Numbered from the stretch's first letter, positions 1 through 10,808 are shown. The stretch: DNA of 64,000 nt from Metopolophium dirhodum (GCF_019925205.1 NC_083563.1:3038001-3102000); one strand, 5' to 3'. The notes: a model not told the origin generated them from the sequence alone. Program-made: numbers and translations.

Positions 1-770
1 CTTTAAAATTATTTAATTTCAATTTTAAACAATGTAATCAGTGACTGATTACTGAATCACAACGGGTGAAACACAAAGAAAAGTTATAAAGTCTATACAA
101 CTATAAACGACACGTGTGTAAGACAAAGAAAAACATTTTACTTTTGTGCCCTCTTAAGCTTAATAAATTACGTTTTTTGTCTTTTAAAAAACAAATCGAT
201 TTGGCTTCTGAATATTCTACCAAATTACATAATAATTCCATTTATGATAATGATGTTGTTTTTAAGATCTAAGGCTAAATTACTGGCATGAGTTATCATT
301 TGTAGCGACTGATGTTCACATTTTGAAACATGAGAAGCTTTATGTAGCTCGAAAAATAATGTAGATTGGCACTCAAGAGACATTCTTTAATGTTTTGGAA
401 GTATTTGAGTTTTGAGAGAAACAGAATATAGCCTAATATATATATTAATCTAGGGTTGAATAATAGAAATGTTTATAACTGTAAAATTATAATATTTATA
501 CATAATTTATTTTATGTGTGGCAAGCACTGTCGTCCAAGCTTTATGTAATCGTTTTGCTTCATTATAATGAGTGTTAGAATAACCGTTAAAACTTAAAAT
601 ATTTATTATTGATAATTTTTGATAGATAAAAACTACATAAATCACTCCTATCAAAATCATTTTTACAATGGGTGTTAATAAAAGCTTTTAAATTAAATAT
701 AAAAAAAAATGCAATATTTTTACGTACCTATACCTAAATTACGTACACGAGGGAACAACTACTTTCCATT
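1..770. other. AT-rich stretch without recognisable gene
   Basis: Long A/T runs, frequent stops in all frames and no splice-site-bounded open stretch are seen. It could be intron or intergenic DNA. Confidence 0.6.
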
Positions 771-970
771 TTAGATTCTTGATCTGTCAATGTATAGGTA
801 TTATGTACCTATTGTATTGGTTTTACAATGATGTGTTTTTTCTTAGATTCTAAGTGGAGCGATAAATTGGTATCCGTGGTACCCGAGTATTGATTTTACA
901 ATGATATCAAGTGTGTTTTAGATTCTGAGCGGAGCGATGAATGCATTGATTATACAATGATATGTGTGTT
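771..970 (+). repeat. Three tandem copies of the repeat's left end
   Basis: Units of about 73 bp start near 771, 844 and 917. Each begins TAGATTCT and contains an ATTG..TT.TACAATGAT core followed by a T-rich TGTGTTTT end. They are diverged: the first has lost GGAGCGAT, while the second has GTGGAGCGATAAATTGG and the third GCGGAGCGATGAATGC. Confidence 0.6.
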
Positions 971-1969
971 CTTTTTGTGTATGTATACAATGTACATACA
1001 CGATAAGTAGTCGGAATAATGTTTAGGTTTTCAATTTTAGTAACTTTTATGGTGGGAAAGTGATCTAGTTGGTGCATTAAAAAGGCAAATATGGACATTT
1101 TCAGCTGTTTTCAAAAACGTCGGGAAAAACAAACAAAAAAAAGAAGAAAAACGGGAATTTTTATGCAAAATAAAGTTTTGACGAAATTGATTTAGTTTTT
1201 GGAGTAAAATTAAAAAATAACCATAGAAACATGAAATTTTCATAAAATTTTTATACTAGTATTTCCTATACACCATAACATTTTCAAAATATTTTGATTC
1301 TTAATAAGTTATTTATAACCATTAGAAAATGTAAATGTTTATTAATTTTTTTTCGATAAAAAAAATATCTTGAAAATACTTGAAAATTGAATATAAGGTT
1401 TTTCATAACTTTTCTTACCTTTAACAAAAAAAAGAAGTTTACCTGAAAGTCAATACATTTTTTTGAGCATTTGAAGTTCAGATTTTTACAACGTTGAATA
1501 TTCACACGATTTTGCACTCGATTCATACACACTTCAAAAACATTTTTGTTGGATTAATTAGCTCAACAATTTAAAACAAGTTTCCTCATTATTTGTTATT
1601 ATAGAAGTTGAAAAATATTTAAGATACTTAAGTAAGATTTTTTTATGAAAAGCATTTTAAGTTTAAATTTTGAAACCATCAAAATCTTGAAAATTATTTT
1701 GTATTTAAAAATGTACAGAATGTTTAATTTTTAATGCTATGGATTGAACATTTTAAACAAGGTTTCTCGTAAGTAGATCATATTGTAACCAATAATCTAA
1801 AAAATATTTAATCACAGTTTTTTTTTTTGATTTTTTAAGTTCAAATTAAAATAATTTATATTGATATCAAGAATAACGATTTTATAGTTATTTGGTTGTA
1901 ATTTAAAAATATTATTCGTGGGTACTTGGAACTTCTAAAGTATTATGTTATAATCTTTTTTTTTTTTGA

Positions 1970-2182
1970 GTTTAAACATCTGAGGTCATTATCCTGAAGG
2001 TTATTTTTAGTCGGTTATTACTGTGGGGGAGGGTCGGTTGGGAACACATGTATTATATGTGGCGAGGATTTATCACTAAAAACTCGGGTGGTCAACCATC
2101 CTAGAGCTAGTGACACCAGTTTATGCTTGACCTCAGAACACGTTACTGATTGAAGCCAACCACCGTGCCACACCAGGCCACT
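1970..2182 (-). mobile_element. 5S rRNA-derived SINE, diverged copy
   Basis: Read on the minus strand, this copy begins TGGCCTGGTGTGGCAC and contains GGATGGTTGACCACC (plus 2,087-2,101). That corresponds to the 5S rRNA internal promoter box C (GGATGGGTGACC) with one change. It continues through a GAGTTTTTAGTGA tract and a CCCTCCCCCACAG tract to a CAGGATAATGACCTCAGATG tail. The same blocks occur in the same order in the better preserved plus-strand copy at 53,734-53,960. Such elements (SINE3 class) are transcribed by RNA polymerase III and mobilised by a partner LINE. It lies inside dispersed-repeat copy A1, so it inserted after that copy. Confidence 0.75.
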
Positions 2183-2540
2183 TATTATATTTTATAGACA
2201 CAATGATATTTTAAAATGTAATGTTTTCGTAAAAATTAATTCAACCTACTGTATTACTAATGTAGTAGGTAAAATAAATTACTTTAATATCAACATTATC
2301 ATAAAATATTCTTAGCAATATAGGCTGACAGATCGTCCTCGCTCGGGAAATCGTTTTTCTTAGCCAATGATTTTATATCATTGAATTCAAATTTAACACA
2401 TCCATTTTGGTGACCCATTCGACAACTAGTGTACCGCAGAGGCCAGAGAGATATCCACATGCCGAAGTACACTCACACCTACTATCCAGGCATACTAACA
2501 GCAGAGTGACTTTTTTTTGTGTACACGATAATATGTAGTC

Positions 2541-3065
2541 GAAATATTATTTTGATTTTCAACTTTGAGTATGGTTTTGATAGTAAATTTTATCTAGTTG
2601 GTACTGTTGAGAAACCGAAACTGAAATAGAAAATTGGCTGTACTTTTCAAAAGCGCCGGGAAAAACAAAAAAATTCTTATGTAACAGTAAAAATGCTTCA
2701 ATCTTCATCTCTGAGGGTGGTTTCTGGTAGAAAATTAGGCCGTTGTTTGGTTGTTAGGGGGAGGGGGGTTAAAAGTAAAATTTTCCTAGGTGCTTTTCAA
2801 AATAATCGGGGAAAAAAAAAATTCTGGGAAATATTTTTTTTGAGCGTTTGATTTTCAAATGTTTACTAAGCTTGTCGAAGTCTCGAATTATTTCTAGACA
2901 TACCATTGACAGACCGTCTCCTCTCAGAATTGTTTTCATCGTATACAATGATTTATCATCAAATATCAATTTAACATGTCCATTAGAGTGACATAGGTAC
3001 TCAATGACGAGATACATTTGACGCCTACTATATAGGTACAGCAGATTGAATTTCCTGGTTTTATA
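2541..3065 (+). repeat. Dispersed aphid-type repeat, copy A2 (5' truncated)
   Basis: It directly follows copy A1. It repeats the family interior (ATCTAGTTGGT near 2,600, then TTTTCAAAAGCGCCGGG near 2,645) and ends with a second right end (GACAGACCGTCTCCTCTCAG near 2,910, then CAGCAGATTGAATTTCCTGG near 3,045). The left end is missing. A long open frame on the opposite strand here is a by-product of the repeat sequence. Confidence 0.65.
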
Positions 3066-3797
3066 TTTTATACACAAACATAATACTAATACATTAATAC
3101 CTATATAATAGGTAATCCATACTAGTTATTGGATATATAAAAACCTGTATATGTATATAATATGCATATTGCATACAGATATACAATGTAATCATTTTAA
3201 CTGTGTAGATTAAATAGTTTTTATTTATTTATTTTGGTTCCCATATTATTGTGAATTCAATTTTATTATAATATATTGTATAAAAACTAAGCTGTAAAAC
3301 GTTGATATGTATTTGATACATTATGTCGAAATATATGCATAACAATAACAAACTGTATTAATTAATAATTGTATTATAATCAAAATAAAAAGTATATTAC
3401 GTTAAATAATCTAATATTATATACCTACCTTCAAACTCTTACATACCTACCTATCACACACAGGCATACAACCAATACTTAAAAAATACTCGTTTAAAAC
3501 AATGAATTATTTAATATTTTTCAAACAATTATAGGTTATAACACATATGAAGTTTACAAGATATTTGTAATACTCAAGTACCTATATATAAAAATATATT
3601 GAAAATAGAAATATAATATTTAAACGTTAGGCACCTACATAGTTGTTATACAAATTAATGTTCGAGTAATATTAATTACATGCATATAATTATTGAATTA
3701 TATATAATTGTAATCAAATATTATTACTTATAGGTATTATTATTCATAAGTCATAACAAAACATGAACAATTAACGAAATAAAAAACATAGAAAAAC
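3066..3797. other. AT-rich stretch without recognisable gene
   Basis: Dense TATA/ATTA words and stops in every frame are seen. The last bases (to 3,801) include the ATGT target-site copy that borders the next element. Confidence 0.6.
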
Positions 3798-3801
3798 ATG
3801 T

Positions 3802-3835
3802 CGTTACCTTAACAGCAACAACACTTATCTCCAAA
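3802..3835 (+). repeat. Left terminal inverted repeat
   Basis: Starts CGTTACC, contains TTAACAGCAACAACAC and ends TATCTCCAAA. It matches the reverse complement of 5,801-5,834 at 31 of 34 positions. Confidence 0.88.
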
Positions 3836-4329
3836 AGTACAATTTTACAGGAAGACCAAAAAACTGTTTAATTTTGAAAGTTTAAAAATGTTAGCAACTT
3901 TTGATTCTGAATTAAGTTTTTAAGTTATACTTACACATTTATACATAACAAACACTAATTTATTATTGTTATTAGATTATTTAGTGTAGATACGAGTTAT
4001 TAACAACTTATTTTCAGTTACGTGTAGTTGTTACTAGTAGATACATGTTATTGATTCATACATTTGAGGGTATAACAGCACGTAACTGAATTGTATTAAT
4101 CATTTAAATTAATAATAAATTACCTTTTTTTGTTGAATAAAACTTATTAAATTTGATTTTCAAGTTAAATATTTCATCAAATATAGCACATTTATATAAG
4201 AGCAATAAGTTCTAATCATTTCAATTAGTGGGTGGATATTTAACAATTTAAATAATAACAGTATGATATAAAAACATTATTTTTTTATTTTATCAGTTTT
4301 TTGTTTTTATATTATAATACGATTAAATA

Positions 4330-4705
4330 ACAATTTAATAACCAGTCTTTTGGTTTCATATAAAATAATAATCATATTAAAATAACAATTAACATACTAT
4401 AAAGTGATAAAAAAAAATATTATAACAATACAAATTGCACTAAATCATTTCATAACCAGTCCTTTGGTTTTATATAAAATAACAATATTAATCTAATTAT
4501 ATAAAAAAAAAAAAAATTAGTATAAGAATACAAATTTCACTAAATAATTTAATAACCAGTCTTTTGGTTTCATATACAATAACAATATTAATATAATTAT
4601 AAATTGATAAAAATAAGTTAGTATAACAATACAAATTACACTAAACAATTTAATAACCAGTCTTTTGGTTGTACATAAAATAAAAATCATACAAAATAAC
4701 AATTA
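4330..4705 (+). repeat. Minisatellite, about four units of 100-114 bp
   Basis: The core ATAACCAGTCTTTTGGTT (one copy has CCTTTGG) starts at 4,338, 4,452, 4,552 and 4,653, giving spacings of 114, 100 and 101 bp. Between cores lie AT-rich spacers with a shared ACAATACAAATT..CACTAAA stretch. The array lies just downstream of the stop codon of the minus-strand transposase fragment. Peptide-like repeats visible when it is translated are a by-product. Confidence 0.8.
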
Positions 4706-4720
4706 ATATTAAATAAAATA

Positions 4721-5254
4721 TTAAATTTTACCCTTCTTAGTTTTGAAAGATGAAGCATGCTCTAAACTGTCATAAAATGAATGTGTGTCTGGTGGAAGAA
4801 ATTGTTTGAGTTTTTGAAGATCTTGATATTTTGATAAAGTGATACTTAATGGTTTTTTATAGAGGTTTTCATATTTTATTTCATTTTGCATTAATACTGG
4901 TATTCTCCCAACAGGTATATCGTCATAAGGTTCATCAAATAATAATTTGTACATAATTCTCTTTGTAGTTGGATTATAAAGTAAACATCTAATATCCTTA
5001 ACTTCAGGATCCCCTTTTGTGCGACCAGGCCTAATAGATGCATAGGTTTGATGTGTTTTAAAATTTAAAAAAAAGTCATAATTTAACAATATAGCTCCTA
5101 GTTGTGAAGGAGTTTTTCTTGCTGCTTTGGTTATTCTAATGTAATCTGAAGGCAAGTGTATGTCCTGTCCTTTAAGTTTTCTCTCGATAAGGCTGTGAAC
5201 ACTGTCACACTGCATTTGGGTATGCCCTTTAACAAGATAATTTTGTTGTATCAT
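4721..5254 (-). pseudogene. C-terminal fragment of transposase-like protein (177 residues open)
   Basis: The open frame reads from a start at 5,254 to a stop at 4,721. Near its N-terminus is YLVKGHTQMQCDSVHSLIER, a hallmark I recall from uncharacterised RNase H-like, transposase-derived proteins common in aphids, Hydra and other animals (possibly the family Pfam calls DUF7869). The acidic residue in CDSVHS may be catalytic. Further on are RPGRTKGDPEV and a basic end (SFKTKKGKI). The normally preceding SDN..QN segment, with another catalytic acid, is missing: sequence upstream to the element's right end holds only short open stretches. The first methionine is therefore probably an internal residue and no active enzyme is expected. 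Composition is clearly protein-like, with Pro, Gly and Asp unusual for this AT-rich region. It sits within the TIR-bounded element, which supports a transposase origin. Confidence 0.75.
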
Positions 5255-5449
5255 AATATTATATTATTATTGTTAATTAGCACACTATTTAATAATTTAA
5301 TTAAAATTTAGATATTGATGTAATATCTTTACATATTGCATATTAATTATTTAAGTATAGAATATTAACTTACTTTTTAAGAAAACAGCATTGATAAAAT
5401 TCCAATAGAAATACCACTTAACTGTCACTATTTGTAAATTTCTAAATCT

Positions 5450-5691
5450 GTAACAACACGTATGTGAAAACACAAACAAAATGTCAGTTATTAACGTAGA
5501 TCTTCCTTTAGAAGTTATGTTTGATTGATTTTATAGTAAATAAATGATCATTTATGACTTTAAAATAACTTAAATAATAATTACCTGGTATTTAAGTAGA
5601 CGGCAACAGTCAAACGTTCGTAACACAAAACACTACGGTAAATCTTGTACATACGTGTTGTCACATATCAAATTCAGATACGTGTTGTCAC
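5450..5691. repeat. Subterminal motifs of the transposon (ATACGTGTTGT)
   Basis: Copies of ATACGTGTTGT with a following (T)CAC or TGC lie at 5,651-5,664, 5,677-5,691 and, within the right TIR, 5,808-5,821. An inverted copy GTAACAACACGTATGTG is at 5,450-5,466. Looser matches near the left end start at 3,988 (AGATACGAGTTATTAAC) and 4,039 (AGATACATGTTATTG). Repeated subterminal motifs are typical transposase binding sites. Confidence 0.6.
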
Positions 5692-5800
5692 TATAATCTA
5701 TTTTTTGAGATTATCAGTTTGTTTACGGAAAATATAGTCAATGAAACATGTGCGCAAAGAGATTCTAAATATTTTGATAACATAAAAAAAAAATCGAAAA

Positions 5801-5834
5801 TTTGCAGATACGTGTTGTTGCTGTTAGGGTAACG
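5801..5834 (-). repeat. Right terminal inverted repeat
   Basis: Reverse complement of the left end with three mismatches. It ends GGTAACG, followed by ATGT, the same four bases that precede the left end. Confidence 0.88.
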
Positions 5835-5838
5835 ATGT

Positions 5839-7085
5839 GTGTAAAAAATGAAAAATCCATTAGATAATTAGTTAAGATCAAGTTATTTACACTAGTGTAG
5901 GTACTAGACATAGGTAAGCATTAGTTGAATAACGGAGGTCTAATTGTTTTTAGTAATCCACTAATCCAATGCAATGTTAATTATGTAGGTGATTCAATTT
6001 GGTGCTGCGTGTAACCCATTTTGTATTTTCTACGTGGTTACTTGCTCATGAAATAGTTCAAGTGTCAAAATAATAAAACCTTACAATAGTTAATTTTTAC
6101 TTCACTAATTTATAAATTATAATATTATATAGAATTACTGCTATAGATAAACTTATGGCGTTTTAGTCTATAGGTGTACAATATGTACATAGAGATGTAA
6201 GCTTCACCATGTTCAATTGTAAAATTTTATTTTAATTTTTAATGTATTTTTCTTAACTTAATTAGATACATTTTGAGGTTGTCTGGTTGGTATCACTGTA
6301 TCATAGCTGTTTATTTTGAAGCCACGATTAAAGATATACCTAGGTATTTATTAGGATATTTCGTTAATCGTGTATGGGTTTAATATAGTTGAAAATAAGT
6401 ACATATTATAATATCAATATCATTGAGTATATTGTATACTTAATATTCAATGATAAATGATAATATCAATGATTCTGTGACTGTTATGAGTGTATGTCTG
6501 CATGAGTGTTTACTGTTTTGACTTTTATTTTATTTTTATGAAAAAGTTAAATGTTTAATGTTTAATTACTAGTGTACTAGACACTAGTGTGTGATAGTTT
6601 TTACATTTCACAATAGCTAAGTAGTTACTAACAAGGATAAGAGTCTTTTAGATTAAAAATAGTTACTACTATTTGTGATATATTATATTTTCAAATATTT
6701 TATAAAATAACTGTTTCATTTTTAATTACATTGTAATATAGGTAGCTAATATATTTATTCCGTGCGTTGTAACAAGTACAACATCAGAGTCAAACAAAAC
6801 ACTTTTAGTAAAAATAATTATAATAATAATAATCTCGTATTAAACTTTTTAAAATGTTGTTATAAATTAAATATTATGTTCAATAAAATAATACCAAAAT
6901 AATATTAAAATGGGTAAATAGTAATAAAAGTACACATTTTAAAATATAATTATGAAGCTTAAATATACTATACCTTATAATATCAAAGGATTTATTTCAC
7001 AAGAAATTTAATATGATAAATTATAATATTTTCAAATGTTCAACTTTTTTTTTCATAAAAATTTACATCACTAGTATACAGCAGC
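5839..7085. other. AT-rich stretch without recognisable gene
   Basis: No splice-bounded open frame or promoter-like cluster was found. Poly-purine, poly-A and TAATAATAAT tracts are the only structure. Confidence 0.6.
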
Positions 7086-7250
7086 GTAAGCGTATCTAGA
7101 ATTTTTCACGGTGGGGGGATATAAAGATTTTAATAGACATATTCAGTATACACAAGATATATTCATATTATTATATACATGTTGTAATGCGTACAAAATT
7201 AGGTCTCTGGGGGGTGATCTGACACCCAGCCCCACCAGTAGATATGCCAC
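7086..7250 (+). mobile_element. 165-bp MITE, copy 1
   Basis: The left end reads AAGCGTATCTAGA and the right end TAGATATGCCAC, whose reverse complement GTGGCATATCTA matches the left end apart from a few bases. G-rich (GGTGGGGGGAT) and C-rich (ACACCCAGCCCCACC) blocks sit just inside the ends. A copy with the same ends and the same length is at 32,748-32,912. It has no coding capacity. The word GTGGCGTATC is common at ends of non-autonomous hAT-type insect elements, which I recall but cannot prove here. Confidence 0.6.
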
Positions 7251-10200
7251 AAGCAGCATATTTTGTAGACATCCGTACGACAACGCATTTTGTTCACACA
7301 CGTTGTTATGAGTGGAAAATGATAAGTGCTGTTCTTTTTACATAATAAAAGAAAGTCAATCGATGTATAAATATATGTAATATGTATACAGTGAATATTT
7401 CAAAACTAATAATAATAAATGTTTGAATTGGGTTACAACTGAGTACTGAACTTAGCTTTTTTTTTACGTTTCCGGGTAGGTAGGTAGATTAGCCATTTTA
7501 ATCTTACTAAAAGACATTGAAAACGTTGTAGGTACTCATATTTATTTCTATGCCCCTTTACTAGGTAGGTAGTAAAGGGGAATACAAATAGATATGGGTA
7601 TTGATAAAGATTCCTACACAATATTTGAAAAGTAGGTAGGTATATTATAATTTATAGACAGCTATATTCGGGCTGTTACCCATTACAAAATGTCTTACTG
7701 CAGTCAGATGGTAAACTTTTTTTTTCAATAGGTACCTGTACATTTCATCTTTTTTTTTCATTCATAACGTCATAATAATATGGTACTTACATAGATTATG
7801 ATACATTGATTATTCAGTTCACAAATTATATACTTTCGTATTGAACTTTACTATTTTTAGTTTTTACTAAACAAAATAACATCAACGATTTTATTAATTT
7901 CGTTAATTTTTTTATTTTGCTTATCAATTTTCACAATTTTATCGAAATTCTACTGTACTTTTTTTTAAATGAGCGTTCAAAATTAACGTTGTTACCTATT
8001 TTTTAAATGTACCTTCAACATACAGAGATAAAAGCAACATGGAACGTTCAAATCACTTATTCAGTCTAAAAAATGGTTACTCATGAAATACGAGTACCTA
8101 CATTTAAAAAAAAAATGCACCTACAAAATACAACAATATTTATACATCATCCTGCTAAAAATATGTGTTGCTATATATTTAAAAAAAAAAATATTTTTTC
8201 TCTCATCTCAAAAATGGAGAATGTTAATCCCCTAATTAACAACTAGTTGAAGATACACCCGTATTTAAAAACGTGTTACTTATTAGTATATTACCAACTA
8301 TATGGTTATTGTAAGCTAACATATTATATACTATAATAAACTATTTAATAACTATTACCAACCAAAAAGTTAGCCTAACGCCATCATTGATATTATTGAG
8401 AATATAGACAGTAGATATATTGCATAGTTATGATTACATAAGTTGTCCATAAAAACAGTGTTTGTTTATTTAAGTTTATTACCGTATTTACATTGGATAC
8501 TCATTATTAAAATGCTTAATTAAATTGGTAAATGGTAAATTACTCATTACTTTTTAAAACAAACAAATGTAATTTATTAATGCTATACGGCCCGATCTTG
8601 ACACACCGACAGGGTATCCACAACTAGAACCCGATATATTCGAGTTATTTCCCTGTTAATACATTTTCATGAACTAATTTGTTCCCTTCAGTGTTGCAGT
8701 ATAAACATGCAATCAATAGTCATTTGATTTGTATGATTTTTATAAAAAAAAACTAAAAGTTAAATATTATGGATTTAATAATTAATATACCTATGTACTT
8801 CTGCATTTTCCATTTGAACTATAATTCTATAACTAAATAGGTTTTAATTCAACTAATATATTATATTTTACTTAAAAACAGTTAAAATAAATTAAATAAC
8901 TGTGAACATTATTATACGCGCAGCAGAGAGAGAAGAATTGAGAGATTAAATACTTTTAATTAATTTTTGACGACTTGTACGTTTTTTTTAGTTTAATATC
9001 AAAAAATAAAGTAATATTGTTCTTAATGTTCAATTTTAATGCATTAACTACCCAAGTCAATATGACCACAATAACGTTTCGTAAATGTCAAGACGTACCG
9101 AGGTATGAAAAAAAATGGAATTTTTATCTTATAATGGAATTTTTAAAATATTTTCGTTTTAGTTAAAGTGTCACATATTTTATGTCAACAATGTAATAAC
9201 ATAATCTAAAAAAAATGTATTTCTTTCCACCGATTGGTCTTCCACCTAATACTTAATTTCTTTGTGAAACTTCAAACTTTGATTTTCACAAATAATTTTG
9301 TTTTTTAATTTTCATACTATGTATAAGCATAATACAACTTGTATGAATTTTTTTAACTTAAGATTATTATTTCAAATTATTTTGGTTTATGTTAGGAGTA
9401 CCTATGTAACTGGGTAGATCTAAAATCCAAATTATAATAATGTAATGTAGGATGTCGATGACGATAATCGTTACAATAATATAATATGAATTTAGGGTTT
9501 GGCATGAAGCTCATTTTTTAATGGTTTTTCATTAAATATACTATTATTGTAATGTACTAAAGCAGCTATCATTATAAACTGATATCACAGCTAAAATATA
9601 TATAACCCAATTGCTATGAACTAGTATTAGACATTTGGACCGGAACATTGATGATATATGTTATTGTGGTTACTTAAGGTATATTCCTTTTAAACATACT
9701 CTATCAAGGCTATAGCAATAACGATTTTTATACACATACAGGGTGATTTTTTTAAAGTGGCGAGGGTGACTTATTTTATGTTAAAATAATATTTTTTTCT
9801 AATATAAAACCCACTATAAACCATCGGACGTTGGAAAATCATCTGTCGTATATGTATAGACAAATGTCACGATACGTAACCTTACTGCAGTCCACAAATG
9901 GATTTCTCAATTTTAACCAGCACATATTGGTCTGAATTATAATCTCTAAACTGAAAACCATTGATAAAATTCATTGTTAACAACGAGAAAATACGTATAA
10001 CGCCCAATGGAAATAAAAGTAATGAAAATCGCTGTCGATGAAAAATAATGTACCTAATAATCTAGGCCTAACATTTCCCACAAATGAGCTACAACTGCAT
10101 TTTATATTTTCGTTGCACCGAGATTGATATTATGTACCTATTAGCCAATGATTATATTACATACAATGTTGAAGTTTGCATACAACCTTTGCAAGCTATT

Positions 10201-10590
10201 AATTTTGTCAATTTTTGTTGGTATAAACTATTAAAATATGTAAAATATGCTTTATTATATAATAATATATGCTCAAACCCTAAAATATGCTCAAACATGT
10301 AAAAATATGCAAAGTAGAATTTCTAAAATGCACGAATGTACGATAAAGTAATTTAATTATATTTTTAATAATCGACCGATTAAAGTTATTTAATTACTTT
10401 TCAATGGTACCTACCTAATTTTTCAAAAAATGGGTACATTAATTTACTATGTTGAGTTAGTCCAATTTGGTAAAACGTTATCGTAACTTGTATGATAAAT
10501 TAAAATAAATATTTCATAAACTTAATACCCATTTTAAACTTATTAATAAATTAAATTATAAAATATTATAATATAATATTAACGGTGGAA
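7251..10590. other. AT-rich stretch without recognisable gene
   Basis: No gene was found. A perfect 11-bp hairpin (7,553-7,580) is listed separately. Around 8,590-8,690 is a GC-richer patch (CGGCCCGATCTTGACACACC) that may be repeat-derived. At 9,740 an ACAGGGTGATTTTTTT sequence resembles ends of insect transposons. At 10,230-10,305 the word AATATGC occurs repeatedly, again suggesting decayed repeat ends. Confidence 0.5.
7553..7580. repeat. Perfect 11-bp inverted repeat
   Basis: The arms CCCCTTTACTA and TAGTAAAGGGG flank a 6-nt loop GGTAGG. It stands out in composition from the AT-rich surroundings. Function is unknown. Confidence 0.75.
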
Positions 10591-10594
10591 TAAT

Positions 10595-10808
10595 TGCTGA
10601 CGTATAATCATGAATTATATCAACACCATGATAAGGGTAATATATAAATGTACAGGAGCCTAACTCAGTATGTACGAGAAGAGTAGAAGACTAAGACTAG
10701 TCCAAACTAACCGAAAGTTCTTGACAGCGCGGACGACAACGACCTTTCCAGGGTTCTATTGTTTCTGCTGGCACTAAATAAAACTTTTTCACTTTGTTTG
10801 CATTCACA
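10595..10808 (+). mobile_element. Putative solo LTR, 214 bp
   Basis: The interval starts 5'-TGCTGACG and ends CATTCACA-3', the TG..CA ends typical of LTRs. It is bordered on both sides by TAAT (10,591-10,594 and 10,809-10,812), a possible 4-bp target duplication. Inside, in the expected order, are a TATA box TATATAAA (10,641-10,648), an initiator TCAGT (A at 10,667) and a polyadenylation signal AATAAA (10,777-10,782). This is the U3-R-U5 layout of a gypsy-type LTR. No internal retroviral-type genes or second LTR lie nearby, hence a solo LTR left by recombination. A TAAT duplication could arise by chance in AT-rich DNA, so confidence is moderate. A short open frame starting at 10,670 inside it is probably incidental. 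Confidence 0.55.
10641..10698 (+). promoter_or_regulatory. TATA/initiator/near-DPE core promoter
   Basis: TATATAAA begins 26 bp before the A of an arthropod initiator TCAGT (10,665-10,669). At +28 to +32 lies AGACT, four of five bases of the downstream promoter element consensus. It belongs to the putative LTR. Confidence 0.5.

Larger units (their letters stand above)
771..2540 (+). repeat. Dispersed aphid-type repeat, copy A1
   Basis: This copy starts with the family's left-end signature (GATTCTGAGCGGAGCGAT at about 917) and a following ACAATGATATGTGTGTT stretch. It ends with the right-end signature: a tract reading AATATAGGCTGACAG near 2,318, then AATCGTTTTT, a CACATCC stretch and CAGCAGAGTGAC at about 2,500. 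The interior carries GTTTTCAAAAACGTCGGG near 1,110, found again as a variant in copy A2. The GATTCTGAG motif of the left end recurs inverted near the right end (CTCAGAATCG in other copies), so the unit has subterminal inverted repeats. No protein could be read in it. A 5S-derived SINE is nested inside. The family's transposon class is not known to me; that it is aphid-typical is recollection, the repetition is seen here. Confidence 0.7.
3802..5834 (-). mobile_element. 2,033-bp DNA transposon with TIRs, Sola-like or related
   Basis: The two ends are inverted repeats of 34 bp with 31 matches (3,802-3,835 and 5,801-5,834), starting CGTTACC. Each is bordered directly by ATGT (3,798-3,801 and 5,835-5,838), a likely 4-bp target-site duplication. 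Inside are a minus-strand fragment of a transposase-like protein (4,721-5,254), a four-unit minisatellite (4,330-4,705) and repeated subterminal motifs around the word ATACGTGTTGT. The N-terminal two thirds or more of a typical transposase are absent, so this copy is internally deleted and non-autonomous. A 4-bp duplication together with an RNase H-like transposase fits Sola-type elements. That assignment is inference; the boundaries are seen directly. Confidence 0.85.

Noticed and set aside
2769..3077. 102-residue minus-strand open frame
   Set aside because: Lies wholly in the dispersed repeat on the strand opposite to its orientation; similar text appears wherever the repeat occurs.
4517..4702. 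61-residue repeat-containing protein
   Set aside because: It is the translation of the minisatellite; its peptide repeats follow the DNA period and change frame between units.
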